Assembly (NCBI GenBank): GCA_014607495.2
Contig: CP053157.1
Coordinates: 2,232,001 to 2,296,000, forward strand
Reading direction: 5' to 3'
Source of the DNA: Carposina sasakii
Lineage: Eukaryota; Arthropoda; Insecta; Lepidoptera; Carposinidae
Length of the DNA stretch: 64,000 nt
Positions 20,271 to 31,353 of this stretch are shown piece after piece (within the stretch, counting starts at the first letter, position 1; each line of letters starts with the position of its first letter). A model generated the notes under the pieces. It ran no database searches, was not told the DNA's origin, and worked only from the letters and a program-made list of their open reading frames with translations. Position numbers and translations under genes: made by a program.

Positions 20271-21671
20271 ATGGAAGATCTTTTAGCAAACCAAGAGCAG
20301 TTAAAATCTGCAATCGAGCAACTCCTGTCTTCCTTTAAAAAAACGGGGCGTGACCGTAGAACCGTTCATTTCATTAATAGGCAATTGGAGACTTTGCAAA
20401 CATACTGGAACGAGTTTGAAAGCAACGATATTGCTTTGCGTAACTACCAGGACCCAGAGATACCATATTTTAAAGATAACCTATACCAAAAGACTTTAGA
20501 ATATTACAACAATTGTAAGAGTTACATACAATTATCGCTTCCATTACCTTCTACTACTTTCACCAAACCCGTAGTAGACGAATCGCAGCCAGCAGCTAGC
20601 ACCAGTAACAGGCAACCATTGGCAACATACACTCCCCAGGGAAACGCTAGCAAGTTGGAGGAGATGTTGCGTAAACAAAAAAGTAATTTTAAAGCATTCT
20701 CTCGTACTATTAACAATGTTGATCTTGAAGGTATTTCCGAAAAATGGGAATATGAAGATGTAATAAAATCAGTGCAATCACGGTGGTCTGCTATCGACTC
20801 CTTGCATTGGGAGATCGATTGCGAACAATTTGAGGAAAATGAGGAATATGATTTGGCTTTTACTGAATATGAAAAACAGTTTCTAAATATCAAAAGAGAT
20901 ATAAATAGCAAGATGTGTGCAATTTCTCACCAGGTGCAATCTACACCAAAAATTGACATCCCAATCTTCAGCGGAAATTATCACCAGTGGTTATCATTTA
21001 AAGATTTGTACACAGAATCTATCCATACCAATAAATGTTTGTCGAGTGCTCAAAAAATGCAATATTTAAAAAGCAAATTGAGGGGAGAAGCAGAAAAGTT
21101 AGTACAACATTTAAGGATTTCGACTGACAACTACCAAATCAGCTGGGATATACTTAACCATCGATATAATAATACCAAATTAATATTCAGCTCGCATGTT
21201 AATATTATGTTATCACTACCGACCATACAGCAGCAATCAGCCGCGCAGATCAAAAAACTTCATGACACCGTCAACGAATGTTTAAATGCAATCAAAAGTT
21301 TGGGTACAGATATATCAACATGGGACCCACTTGTCGTTCATTTGCTTACGCAGAAGCTAGATACTGAAACACATCATGACTACATAGAATCCCTGCAGAA
21401 TCCTAGGGACCTACCAATCCTTAGCGACTTTCTAAATTTCTTAGAAAGCAAATTTACTTCGCTTGAATCATCGCGTCGCAAACAAGATTCATCGAAATCA
21501 TTACCACAAGATAATTACAGGAGACAGCCATGGAACTCTTCGGTAGTTAATCCTAAAAATTCTTATAAAACTATACAAAATAAATCATTTATAAATCATT
21601 CTACTGCTAAAGGTGCATCAATTTTACCACGTAAATGCCCACTATGCAGTAATCATCACGCCTTATACTAA
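20271..21671 (+). CDS. gag: BEL gag, N-terminal part, ended by an in-frame TAA
   Basis: 466 residues from ATG 20271. The N-terminal helical region (residues 1-75) is followed by the conserved BEL/Pao Gag domain (DUF1759 type), with PKIDIPIFSGNYHQWLSFKD at about 225-245 and LRGEAEKLVQHL a little downstream. The frame stops at TAA 21669-21671 just after CPLCSNHHALY, inside what looks like the first Cys/His zinc motif. The same frame is open again immediately afterwards. Gag packages the element RNA into cytoplasmic particles. The stop is either a disabling mutation or, less likely, a readthrough site. Confidence 0.9.
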   Translation: MEDLLANQEQLKSAIEQLLSSFKKTGRDRRTVHFINRQLETLQTYWNEFESNDIALRNYQDPEIPYFKDNLYQKTLEYYNNCKSYIQLSLPLPSTTFTKPVVDESQPAASTSNRQPLATYTPQGNASKLEEMLRKQKSNFKAFSRTINNVDLEGISEKWEYEDVIKSVQSRWSAIDSLHWEIDCEQFEENEEYDLAFTEYEKQFLNIKRDINSKMCAISHQVQSTPKIDIPIFSGNYHQWLSFKDLYTESIHTNKCLSSAQKMQYLKSKLRGEAEKLVQHLRISTDNYQISWDILNHRYNNTKLIFSSHVNIMLSLPTIQQQSAAQIKKLHDTVNECLNAIKSLGTDISTWDPLVVHLLTQKLDTETHHDYIESLQNPRDLPILSDFLNFLESKFTSLESSRRKQDSSKSLPQDNYRRQPWNSSVVNPKNSYKTIQNKSFINHSTAKGASILPRKCPLCSNHHALY

Positions 21672-22476
21672 TGTAAGGTATTCTTAGAATCGAAACCCGA
21701 TGCGAAACGGAAAACAGTTACGAAAATGGATTTATGTGTCAATTGTCTTTATAACCATAATGGAAAAGAATGCTTATCTAACAAAACATGCCGACACTGT
21801 GGCGACAAACATAACACGCTGCTACATGACGCTTATATAACTACCAAAAATATGACCATTGATATGCCGGAAAAAGATAAAAATCATAATAAATCTTTGG
21901 CATGCGTTTCACAATCACCATTTCAAAATACAACTGAATCCCTTTTAGCAACTGCGAAAATTAACATTCAAGCAGCAGATGGATCCTACCATACTATGCG
22001 AGCTCTCGTCGACCCGTGCGCACAATCATCTCTGATTACAGAGAACGCCGCGCAAAGATTATGCCTACCAAGGCAACGGTGCGAGTGGTTAGTCTTTGGT
22101 GTCGGATCGAAAGCAAACCACAGCAAAGGCAATATAAAGATCACTGCATCTTCAATATACAACAATTTCACTTTCACCACTACAGCATTTGTTATGAAAA
22201 ACATGATCCATGATGCTAATTTACCACGACAAACATTTGAAAAACCGTCATGGCCGTACCAGAAAAATATCAAATTAGCAGACCCGGAATTTTATAAAAG
22301 CCAACCAATCGATCTTATATTAAGCGTAGAAGTTTATACTTTAATTATTCTTCCGGGCCTGATCCGTCAAACATCATCTCACCATATTGCACAACAGACG
22401 CAACTGGGTTGGATGAAAAGCGGAAAGTGTGCAAACATTAATTTGTATGGTAGAAGCGTCCTTATGGTTAATTTAA
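21672..22476 (+). CDS. BEL gag C-terminus (zinc motifs) and protease, interrupted by LINE
   Basis: In the same frame as gag. CVNCLYNHNGKECLSNKTCR and CRHCGDKHNTLLH are the BEL-type Cys/His motifs. The aspartic-protease segment follows with ALVDPCAQSSLI (Asp codon at 22011) and later DLILSVEVYTLII. The residues after the catalytic Asp read Pro-Cys, not the Ser/Thr-Gly usual in retroviral proteases. The frame is broken at 22476 by the nested LINE and resumes at 25656 without a frame change. Confidence 0.85.
22470..22476. repeat. Left target-site duplication of nested LINE (AATTTAA)
   Basis: AATTTAA at 22470-22476 is repeated at 25656-25662 after the A-rich LINE tail. Both copies are in the same codon phase of the host element. 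Confidence 0.8.
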
Positions 22477-22487
22477 TATATGGTTAA

Positions 22488-23303
22488 ACAAAAAATACCC
22501 CACAAATTATAAATAATACCTCATACCAAACTAATAATCAACTTAACCAAAATGACGGTGTTGTTGTTTACATTAAAAATAATTTTACTGCCAAAGTTAT
22601 GGAAATAAACTTACTCAATGCTACTGGACTACAAATTGAAGTAAATAATTACATTATACTTGGTATATATCGTTCTCCATCCCATATAAACGCTAGCAAT
22701 TTCATAAATTCTCTTGTTTCTCATCTCGAAACACTGAAAGACTTTAAAAATATACTAATTATTGGTGACATTAACATCGATCTTATTATATCCCCTAAAG
22801 AGAAAGCATACGAACGGAGAAATAGATTAAATTATTTGAACGCACTCTGTTCACTTGGTATCATGCCCGCTCATCTACTTTCTACAAGAGGCGACAGTTG
22901 CTTAGATCATATCCTATTAAGACTAGACAAAAATAATAACTCGGCTTATGCTGCTGTCCTAAATACTACAGTTACAGACCATAATCTTGCTGTTCTATTT
23001 ATTAAACAGAAGACTAAGGTATTAATGTCGTCACATAGGTGCAAAATGGTAACAAATTATGAAAACGCTTACAACAGTCTTATCTCAACAGATGTCTCGT
23101 TTCTGAGCCTGTGCAATGATCCAAATACCTACGCAAATGTACTTATAGACACTATAAAAGCGGCCATTCGCAAAAATTCTAAATTTTCTCTATTTCCTAA
23201 ATGCAAAAGAAGCCTAAAACCATGGATCAACTCCGGTTGTTTAAAGTGTATAACATTAAGAAATAAAATGCAACTGAAGTTAAAATTAGAGCCACATAAC
23301 TAA
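22488..23303 (+). CDS. LINE ORF2, endonuclease C-terminal part, ended by TAA
   Basis: Open from the truncation point. It holds apurinic-like endonuclease motifs: GIYRSPS, IGDINID, the SCLDHIL motif and TDH near the end of the domain. TAA at 23301-23303 stops it, but the same frame continues straight on with ITYKRFRNFCCNLIRKAKR, normal connecting sequence to the RT. So a single nonsense change splits one ORF2. Confidence 0.88.
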   Translation, partial: TKNTPQIINNTSYQTNNQLNQNDGVVVYIKNNFTAKVMEINLLNATGLQIEVNNYIILGIYRSPSHINASNFINSLVSHLETLKDFKNILIIGDINIDLIISPKEKAYERRNRLNYLNALCSLGIMPAHLLSTRGDSCLDHILLRLDKNNNSAYAAVLNTTVTDHNLAVLFIKQKTKVLMSSHRCKMVTNYENAYNSLISTDVSFLSLCNDPNTYANVLIDTIKAAIRKNSKFSLFPKCKRSLKPWINSGCLKCITLRNKMQLKLKLEPHN

Positions 23304-25187
23304 ATTCTAGCTATCACATACAAACGGTTCAGAAACTTTTGTTGTAATCTAATAAGAAAGGCTAAGAGAATGTACTACAAAGATAAAATTAATAAATCTA
23401 TTAAAAAGTCTAAAAATCTCTGGACAACTATAAATGAAATTACTCAATATAGGCCTCCTAGAACTCCTAACACTGACTTGCTTAATATAAAATCCTCCCC
23501 ACAATTATCAACAGACTACGTAAATGACTACTTTGTTAATGTAGGAAGAAGTTTGGCGCAGAATATATTAAGCGGTAATGACCCTTGTGAACATGATGCC
23601 TTTAAATATTATTCTCACCCGTACTCGTTTGTGCTACTAAATACCTCTTCTCAAGAGGTGGATTCCATTCTAACAAGCTTAGATTCTAGTAGTGCCCCTG
23701 GTTGGGATGCCATTCCGACTCAGTTCCTAAAAATATCCAGGAACTTTCTGGTCCCCATCATCACTGATCTAGTTAACATAATTTTTAAGTCTGGGATCTT
23801 TCCCGATTGCCTCAAACGCTCCTTAGTGACTCCTGTCTACAAGGGAGGTAACAGAGACGATGTAAGCAACTACCGCCCTATATCTGTGTTGACATCTATA
23901 TCAAAAATTGTTGAAAAACTAATAAACTCCAGACTAGTTAACTACCTGAATAAAAATAATACCCTATCATATTCTCAATACGGTTTTAGAAGTGGACGGT
24001 CAACACAGGATGCCATTATTGATCTCACCTCTTGTATATCTAGTAACGTCGATAGGGGATACAAATGCTTAACAGTCTTTCTTGACCTTAAAAAAGCATT
24101 CGACACCGTTTCTGTGCCTATCCTTGTGGAAAGGCTTGAGAGACTGGGAATCCGTGGTACTGCTTTGTCTCTTCTAAATAGCTACCTAACAAATAGGAAA
24201 CAGGCAGTTAAAATTGACCAGTTTCACAGTGAGGAGAAACATGTCACTTTTGGTGTCCCGCAGGGGAGTGTCCTTGGTCCAACGCTCTTCCTAATATATA
24301 TTAATGAATTATGTAACCTTAGTGGCGTTGGAGGAAGGATATTCTCCTATGCTGATGACACAGCTATTGTTTTCTCTGAAAAGACTTGGGATAAGGTAAA
24401 ACTGACGACTGAGAGAGGGTTAGCTAGAGTTTTTAACTGGCTTAATTGTAACCTTTTAACCCTAAATATTGATAAAACAAACTTTATCTGCTTTGGACCT
24501 TATTTAAACTCTCAGCCAAATCAAAACTTCAATATCTCGTTACACAACTGTCATTATGCTGATTTCTCAAACTGTAACTGTCCTTCTATTGAAAAGGTTA
24601 ATTGTGTAAAATACCTTGGGGTTATGGTGGACCAGAGATTGTGCTGGCATCCGCAATTGCAACTGACATGGGTATTTAAATCGCTAAGATATGTGATGGA
24701 CAAAGACGTGTTGAATAATATATATGTTGCTCTGGCACAATCGGTTTTGACGTACTGCATTCCCGTGTGGGGGGGCGCTAACAAAACGAACTTTCTACAT
24801 TTAGAGCGCGCACAGAGATCCTTGATTAAGGTAATGCATTTTAAACCCTACAGATTCCCTACTGACAGCCTTTACACCACTAGTAAACTGCTGTCAGTTA
24901 GGAAACTATATATAGTTAACCTAATTGTAAAGTATCACAAATCCCTGCCCTACGATTCCACCCTTCAGAACAAGAGACGAAATGACCTGGTGGCTCCTTC
25001 CTTCCCCACCCGCTCGGTCTTTGCTAGACGTCAGTATAGAGCTCAAGCTCCTTACATCTATAACAAAATCAACCGAATTTTACAAATATATCCTCTGCCC
25101 ATGAGACCGTGTAAAGCGTACCTAACTCGGTGGCTGTATACGCTTGGATATGACGAAGTGGAAGATCTTTTAAAAAGAGTTATTTGA
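23304..25187 (+). CDS. LINE ORF2, reverse transcriptase part
   Basis: Continues in frame from the stop at 23303. RT blocks in order: SSAPGWDAIPTQFLK, NYRPISVLTSISKIVEKLI, QYGFRSGRSTQDAI, FLDLKKAFDTV, GVPQGSVLGPTLFLIYINEL and FSYADDTAIVF, with the catalytic YADD at about 24348-24359. The C-terminal thumb region ends at TGA 25185-25187. It catalyses target-primed reverse transcription. Apart from the single stop the domain is intact, so the insertion is young. Confidence 0.93.
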   Translation: MLAITYKRFRNFCCNLIRKAKRMYYKDKINKSIKKSKNLWTTINEITQYRPPRTPNTDLLNIKSSPQLSTDYVNDYFVNVGRSLAQNILSGNDPCEHDAFKYYSHPYSFVLLNTSSQEVDSILTSLDSSSAPGWDAIPTQFLKISRNFLVPIITDLVNIIFKSGIFPDCLKRSLVTPVYKGGNRDDVSNYRPISVLTSISKIVEKLINSRLVNYLNKNNTLSYSQYGFRSGRSTQDAIIDLTSCISSNVDRGYKCLTVFLDLKKAFDTVSVPILVERLERLGIRGTALSLLNSYLTNRKQAVKIDQFHSEEKHVTFGVPQGSVLGPTLFLIYINELCNLSGVGGRIFSYADDTAIVFSEKTWDKVKLTTERGLARVFNWLNCNLLTLNIDKTNFICFGPYLNSQPNQNFNISLHNCHYADFSNCNCPSIEKVNCVKYLGVMVDQRLCWHPQLQLTWVFKSLRYVMDKDVLNNIYVALAQSVLTYCIPVWGGANKTNFLHLERAQRSLIKVMHFKPYRFPTDSLYTTSKLLSVRKLYIVNLIVKYHKSLPYDSTLQNKRRNDLVAPSFPTRSVFARRQYRAQAPYIYNKINRILQIYPLPMRPCKAYLTRWLYTLGYDEVEDLLKRVI

Positions 25188-25364
25188 TCAATAAGCCTTA
25201 CCACTAAACATTTTTCCATTCATATAACAAATATGGATAAGTTTTCACGTTGATTTATTTTTATGGCATGAACAGTTAGACCTCAAGCTAATAGTTTCAC
25301 CATGGATGTCGATCGTTCTACATATAGTACCTCTGCCGAAATTCCGAAACTGGGTAGGTCCACC

Positions 25365-25510
25365 ACAAACACACTCACACATATTCTCATAGTTATACAT
25401 ACCTACACACGCACTCACCCTCACACACATAACCTCACACACATAACCTCACACCAACACACACACCAACACACACACACACACCAACACACACACACTC
25501 ACACTCCACA
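25365..25510 (+). repeat. CA/CACACCAA microsatellite in LINE 3' UTR
   Basis: Imperfect runs of CACACA with interspersed CATAACCT and CAACA units. Probably expanded within the LINE 3' UTR, since it lies between the ORF2 stop and the A-rich tail. Confidence 0.8.
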
Positions 25511-25655
25511 ATGTAAACTATATGTATATAAACGGAAGAGGGTGGCTTTCCCACTACAAGTGTCTATGACTACTTACCGGGAAGCCCCTACTACTATTTG
25601 TATTGGATTCTTTTAAATAAAAAACCATTTAAAAAAAAAATAATAATAAAAAAAA

Positions 25656-28600
25656 AATTTAAAGGACATTCAAAGATTTTGGGAAATTGAGGACATCGCA
25701 GATAACATATCAAATGCTTTGTCAATCGAAGATCAACAATGCATCTTGCAATACCAGTCAGAGACGATACGTCAACCAGATGGACGTTATGTTGTTAGGT
25801 TACCACTAAAACCAGATATCAATGAAAAAATGGGAACCTCGAAACCAAAAGCAGTAGCCCAATTTCAACAGCTAGAACGAAAATTTACCAAAAATCTTAC
25901 CATTTCAAAACGTTATCATGAATTTATTAGCGAATATTACAATCTAGGTCACATGCGTGAGTGCTCAGGTAACCAGACACCTGAATGTTATTTACCTCAC
26001 CATTGTGTGTTACGTGACGACTCATCTACTTCACCGATACGAGTAGTATTCAACGCGTCAGCAAAAACGTCTACAGGAAATAGTTTGAACGATCTAATGT
26101 ACCGCGGACCAAATTTGCAACAAGATTTATTATCACTTATCATTAAGTGGAGGCAATACAAGATAGCTTTCACGGCTGACATTGAGAAAATGTTCAGACA
26201 AATTCTTGTCCATGATGATGATCAGCCATACCAGAAGATTATTTGGAGAGATTCTCCGATTCAACCATTACGTTCATATCAATTGTCAACGGTAACATAC
26301 GGCACCAAAGCCGCACCATTTTTAGCAATGATGACTCTCAAACAGTTAGCCAAGGATGAAGCTCTAAAATTTCCTGAAGCAGCAAAAGTTTTAGAAAACA
26401 GCTTCTACATTGACGATCTGCTACATGGTCATCATGATATCAAATCAGCTAAACAGCTAAAATCCACACTAATCACCTTATTAAAATTAGGAGGTTTTAA
26501 TTTACGAAAGTGGTCATCGAATGAATCAGAGCTATTGGATGACGTTCAACCAACGAAATTAAAAAACCAAGCATTTGATTTCAAACACCAAGAATCTACC
26601 AAAACACTTGGATTACGCTGGGAACCACATTACGACCAATTTAGTTTTCAGCTAAAAATAAATAGTACGCAATGTAAACCAACTAAACGATCACTCCTAT
26701 CTGACATCTCCAAGATCTTCGATCCCTTGGGATGGCTATCACCAGTGACGACAAGTCTAAAACTTTTATTCCAAGAGAGCTGGCTTCTTGCTCTCGAGTG
26801 GGATGATCATTTACCAAATGATATGAGCGCTAATTGGCAACAGACCAGAAAAGACCTTGAGAATATAAATGCCATTCAAGTACCAAGATGGCTACAAATC
26901 CATGAAAACGACCACATAGAATTACATGGATTTTGTGATGCGTCTACTAAGGCATATGCTAGTGTAATATACTGTAAGGTCCATAGGAATAATCAGTCAG
27001 AACAAGCATCAGTAATCATTGTGGCTGCCAAATCCCGACTAGTTCCAGTTAAGAAAAATGTATCATTACCTAGATTAGAATTATGCGCTGCTCAGTTACT
27101 ATCAAAACTAATGAAAATAGTAAAGGAATGTCTGTCCGCCTATGATACCAAAATCTTCGGTTGGTCAGACTCTACAGCTGTTCTTGGTTGGCTCCATGGA
27201 GATCCAAACAGATGGAAGGCATTCGTTGCTAACCGAGTGTCAATAATCACAGATATAATACCACCAAATAATTGGAACTATGTAAAATCAAGTGACAACC
27301 CTGCCGACTGTGCTAGCAGGGGCATCACAATAGAACAGCTTACGAAACATTCATTATGGTGGAATGGACCTAGCTGGCTTTCCACGTTTAACCATGAAAG
27401 GAAACAGGATTCATTTCAATTTATTACAGATCAAGAACTTAAAACTTGTTTACATATTAACGTTATAATAAAGCAACACGAAAGTGATGTAATATATTAT
27501 TTATTTCAAAGATATAGCAAATTTACTCGTATTACGCGCGTCCTTGCCTGGATGTTACGGGTAAAGTTGCAACGTCAAAACAAACCATCTTATTTAACCT
27601 TACCAGAGCTAAGAAAAGCTAAAACCATTTTGTTTAAATATGTTCAGAAAACTGAATTTGAAGATGATATCTCCCACATAAAAACTTTTAGCCAAGTTCA
27701 CACCAAAAGCAAATTACTGAACTTGAAACCATTTATTGATAAAGAAGGATTATTGAGAGTGGGCGGACGTATTAATAACGCGCATATCCACGAAAATATG
27801 AAACATCCAATAATCTTACCTCATAAGCACCCTCTAACAAATATGCTTATTGACCAAGATCATCAAATGACCTTCCATGGGGGTGCTCGTCTGACTCTAG
27901 CTTGGCTCAGGCAGCAGTTTTGGATAATAGGAGGTAACAGCATTGTCAAAAGTAATCTACGCAATTGTACCAGATGTAGGAGAATAAATCCTACCACACA
28001 AAACCAAATAATGGGAGATCTACCAGAATCGAGGACTAATGCAACCCGACCCTTTTACTATACGGGGGTTGACTTTACAGGGTTTATAGAAGTCAAATCA
28101 GCTAAAGGTCGCGGTGTCAAGTGCACCAAGGGCTATGTGGCGGTCTTTGTGTGCATGGCAACAAAGGCTGTACACCTTGAATTAGTATCCGACTTGACGG
28201 CGTCATCGTTCCTGGCAGCTCTTCGTAGGCTTGCCGCCCGACGGGGAGCTCCTCGCCATGTCTATAGTGACAACGGGACCAATTTTGTAAAAGCTAACAG
28301 AAAGCTGCAAGAAGAAATCTTTGACATAAAGTCAACGATGGATGTTGAATTTTACACAGAACTGACCAATATGGAAATACAATGGCACTTCAACGCACCT
28401 TCATGGCCTAGTGCTGGAGGTCTTTGGGAGGCGGCTGTAAAAAGCCTGAAGTACCATTTGCGAAGAGTTATAGGAGAGCAGAAGTTAACCTACGAAGAGT
28501 TTTCTACGTTGTTAACGCAATTAGAAAGCTGCCTTAATTCCCGACCACTATGTGCAATCAGCGAAGACCCTAACGATGTAGATTATCTCACCCCGTCACA

Positions 28601-29040
28601 CTTCTTGTCAAGCGGACCACTATTGACCATTATTGAAACCGAAAAGGACGAACGAACCAGATGGCAACTCACTCAAAAAATATACCAAGATATCTGGAAG
28701 AGATGGAAAAGTGAATACCTAACTCAGTTGACTGCACGAAACAAGTGGCAGAATACTCAGAAAAATGTTGAAATTAATGACGTAGTAATCATACATGACG
28801 CCAACTTACCGCCAGGAAAGTGGGCTCTTGGACGAGTTATGGAGCTTCATCCAGGAAAAGACGGTTATGTCCGGGTGGTTACCTTGAAAACCAAAGGTGG
28901 AACCATCAAAAGACCGGTCCTAAAAATATCAATACTTCCTACCAACAACCAAACAAACCAATTTAACATTATACCTACTACCCAACAAAACAACCAACAA
29001 TCATTAAACAGCAGCGTCGACAAAATCACTAAACCGACCA
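25656..29040 (+). CDS. pol: BEL pol: reverse transcriptase, RNase H, integrase
   Basis: Open frame resuming after the LINE; a first Met lies at 25719, but the true product is a polyprotein continuing from gag. RT: catalytic Asp in TADIEKMF (26178) and FYIDDLLHG (YIDD at 26406-26417). RNase H: GFCDASTKAYASVIY (Asp at 26937) and FGWSDSTAVLGWL. Integrase: zinc-binding H/H/C/C region at about 27860-27985, then Asp in GVDFTG (28071), Asp in YSDNGTNF (28269) and Glu in LWEAAVKS (28428). It makes cDNA, removes RNA and integrates the copy into the genome. No frameshift or stop was seen in this part. Confidence 0.93.
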
Positions 29041-30992
29041 CAACAAAACGAAATGGTAAAGGTTTGTGTTATCTTATAACAGTGGCGCTTATGCTATTTA
29101 TGTTTATCGTACCACCAATTCATTGTACATATAATATATCAAGTATGAACATAAACCAAGGCATGTATTTCGATAAGATATCAAACATGCACCTTGTTCG
29201 AGACACATGGAATCTTATAGTGTATTTTGACATGAGTCCGTACTGGCAAGGAAATAATCTGTATAGTAACTACATAAGTCATCTGGAAGACATATGTATA
29301 AAATCTGATATCAAAACGCACTGCGATTTAATATTATTACAATTACGCCACGGGTTAACAGAGCTAGAGCACTACAATAAGGTTTTGCTAGGTCGGCAGA
29401 TTCCCGGCGGACAATTACGATTACGTCGTCGTGGGCTTATCAATGGCGTAGGTAATATTGCACATAGTTTATTCGGTGTACTCGACGACCAATTCGTCGA
29501 AAAATATGAAAAGGATATCAACTTAATTAGAAGCAACCAAAAACATCTTGCTTTATTATGGAAAAACCAAACTTCCGTAGTAGAGTCGAAATATAATTTA
29601 CTAAAACGAGTAGAAGAATCGATGAACAAGCAGCACAAAATATTCACACATCATCTTAATAATATAGAAAACATAGCCAATGCACTGAAAACCGAAATTG
29701 CCAAAGTTGAAACTACCAATGAATTCGCTCTAACTTCTATCACCGCTAACAGCATTTTGATGAGTTTGAAAAATATACAAAGTACCTTATTAGATTCTGT
29801 AACAAATATTTACTATGGAAAGTTTAACATTCATCTTTTGACACCCGAGCAGCTGTTAAAAGAATTAAGCACCATACCAAGTCAACTTACAAAAGATCTG
29901 TGTTTACCTATAGATAACATACAGATAGAACTACCAAAAATATATAATCTGTTAAAAGTAAGAGCCAGAATGACCACAGAGTATCTTATTTTTGAGATAA
30001 AAATTCCTCTTGTAAGCAGAGATAACTATGAAATTTTTAAAATAATACCACTTCCACAAAATATCAATAACGATATGGTTACCCTAGTTCCCATATCAAG
30101 TTACATTGCATTGAACCTACAAAAAGATTCGTATGTACCATTATCAGAGAATGACATTCAATTATGTATACAATTTGAGACCCACACTCAATTGTGTCAT
30201 TTGCAAAAACCAATTTATATCATGAGATCTGATGAGAGTTTATGCTTTAAAGATCAAAAAACGCAACGCTGTAAGACAGAATTAGTTCCGTGCAGAGACA
30301 CGTGGATGCAACTAAGCAAATTGAATACATTTCTGTATTTTTGTTGCGGCGAGTGTCTGATAAGAATTATATGTGGGCATCGAGTTACCGCAGATCGACT
30401 CAGCAAGGTCGGCATCGTCTCATTAGGCGACGACTGTATTATTAAAACGGAAGATATGACTCTTCTCTCACATAAACAGTCATCGAATGAAGTAAGACTG
30501 CAAGCGGACATAGTGCAGTTGGACATTCCACCGATTAATAATGTCATCAATTTGACAATTCCTGTGAGCAGGGTCGATTCAACGGCCGCAGACAACACGG
30601 TCGATTTGAAGCATCTAAAAATCCAAATAGACCAGATGAAGAGCGAAACCGCTCCAGTAGACCAGATATCTTACCACGACATTCATCATTATGTCGCCTT
30701 TTATTTGGTTTTGTGTGCGACGGGAGCGACTGCAGTAGTGTGCTGCGTGCGCCGAATGCGCGCGCGCCGCTCCAGCATGCAGCTGCGGCGAGCGCTGGAG
30801 AACGCGCCCGTCACGTATCGTAGCAATGACCAGTGCGTGAGTGTAAAAGCAGAGCAAAGTGATCCGTGTACAAGTGAAGTGGCAGACCAAAGTATTCAGT
30901 GTTCCAATAAAAGGGTTCACAGACTTGCCCCTACTGTGTGTGAACGCGTCAACATTGCTAACTCGCCTATCGTTGAACGAGTTAGATTTTAG
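29041..30992 (+). CDS. Envelope-like glycoprotein region, baculovirus F-protein type
   Basis: About 640 residues in frame with pol. A hydrophobic signal-like segment (CYLITVALMLFMFIVPP, about 29070-29120) opens it. The basic cleavage-type site RLRRR lies at about 29418-29432. Directly after it comes a Gly-rich hydrophobic stretch with LFG, the layout of the fusion peptide in baculovirus F and errantivirus envelopes. Heptad-like helices follow, then a Cys-rich region (30230-30440), one membrane segment (FYLVLCATGATAVVCC, about 30700-30750) and a cytoplasmic tail of about 75 residues. There is no in-frame Met just before the signal, so expression would need polyprotein cleavage or splicing. Assignment rests on architecture and motifs; moderately high confidence. 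Confidence 0.75.
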
Positions 30993-31144
30993 TAATATAA
31001 CTATCTTTATAAGTCAACCTCACGTTGATGTTTATTACATTAACTACTTTGTATGATCATCGTAATATAAGAAAATATTGTCGATCACCTTATATCACTT
31101 TCACTCACATTACCATCTTCATCATCTTTTCTCCCGTGGGAGCA
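30993..31144 (+). other. BEL 3' untranslated stretch before the 3' LTR
   Basis: About 150 bp between the last stop and the LTR. The sequence just before the LTR (CCCGTGGGAGCA) is the only weak polypurine-tract candidate. Confidence 0.5.
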
Positions 31145-31348
31145 TGTACGGTGCAACAGCGTACATTATCACGCGGTCAGCATTTTTACCCTATTGTGCC
31201 TTTTATAACCAGTTCACGTTCGGACACCAATCAACCCGCGTGTACTCATTATCATACCATTTTAGCCATAGTTTGGAATTAATAAAGTTTCTCTATTTTA
31301 TATCTTAACTACGGCCTATCATTTCGTATGTACGGACCTCACCGTACA
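31145..31348 (+). repeat. BEL 3' LTR
   Basis: 204 bp, identical by eye to the 5' LTR at 19746-19949, with TGTACGG and CCGTACA termini. Confidence 0.95.
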
Positions 31349-31353
31349 AAGTG
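31349..31353. repeat. 3' target-site duplication AAGTG of the BEL element
   Basis: Matches AAGTG at 19741-19745. Confidence 0.9.

Larger units (their letters stand above)
22477..25655 (+). mobile_element. Nested 5'-truncated LINE (CR1/Jockey-type) inside the BEL element
   Basis: About 3.18 kb, flanked by a 7-bp duplication and ending in an A-rich tail (25611-25655). It begins within the endonuclease domain, so it is 5' truncated as usual for target-primed insertion. The 3' UTR (25188-25610) includes a CA-rich microsatellite at about 25365-25510. The clade within the CR1/Jockey group is not resolved from reading alone. Confidence 0.92.
19746..31348 (+). mobile_element. BEL/Pao LTR retrotransposon with env-like region and nested LINE
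   Basis: An 11.6-kb unit between two identical 204-bp LTRs and a 5-bp target duplication, with gag, protease, RT, RNase H, integrase and an envelope-like region in one reading frame. About 3.2 kb is a nested LINE (22477-25655); without it the element would be about 8.4 kb. Identical LTRs mean recent insertion. Coding defects seen: TAA at 21669-21671 and the LINE insertion. Confidence 0.95.
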
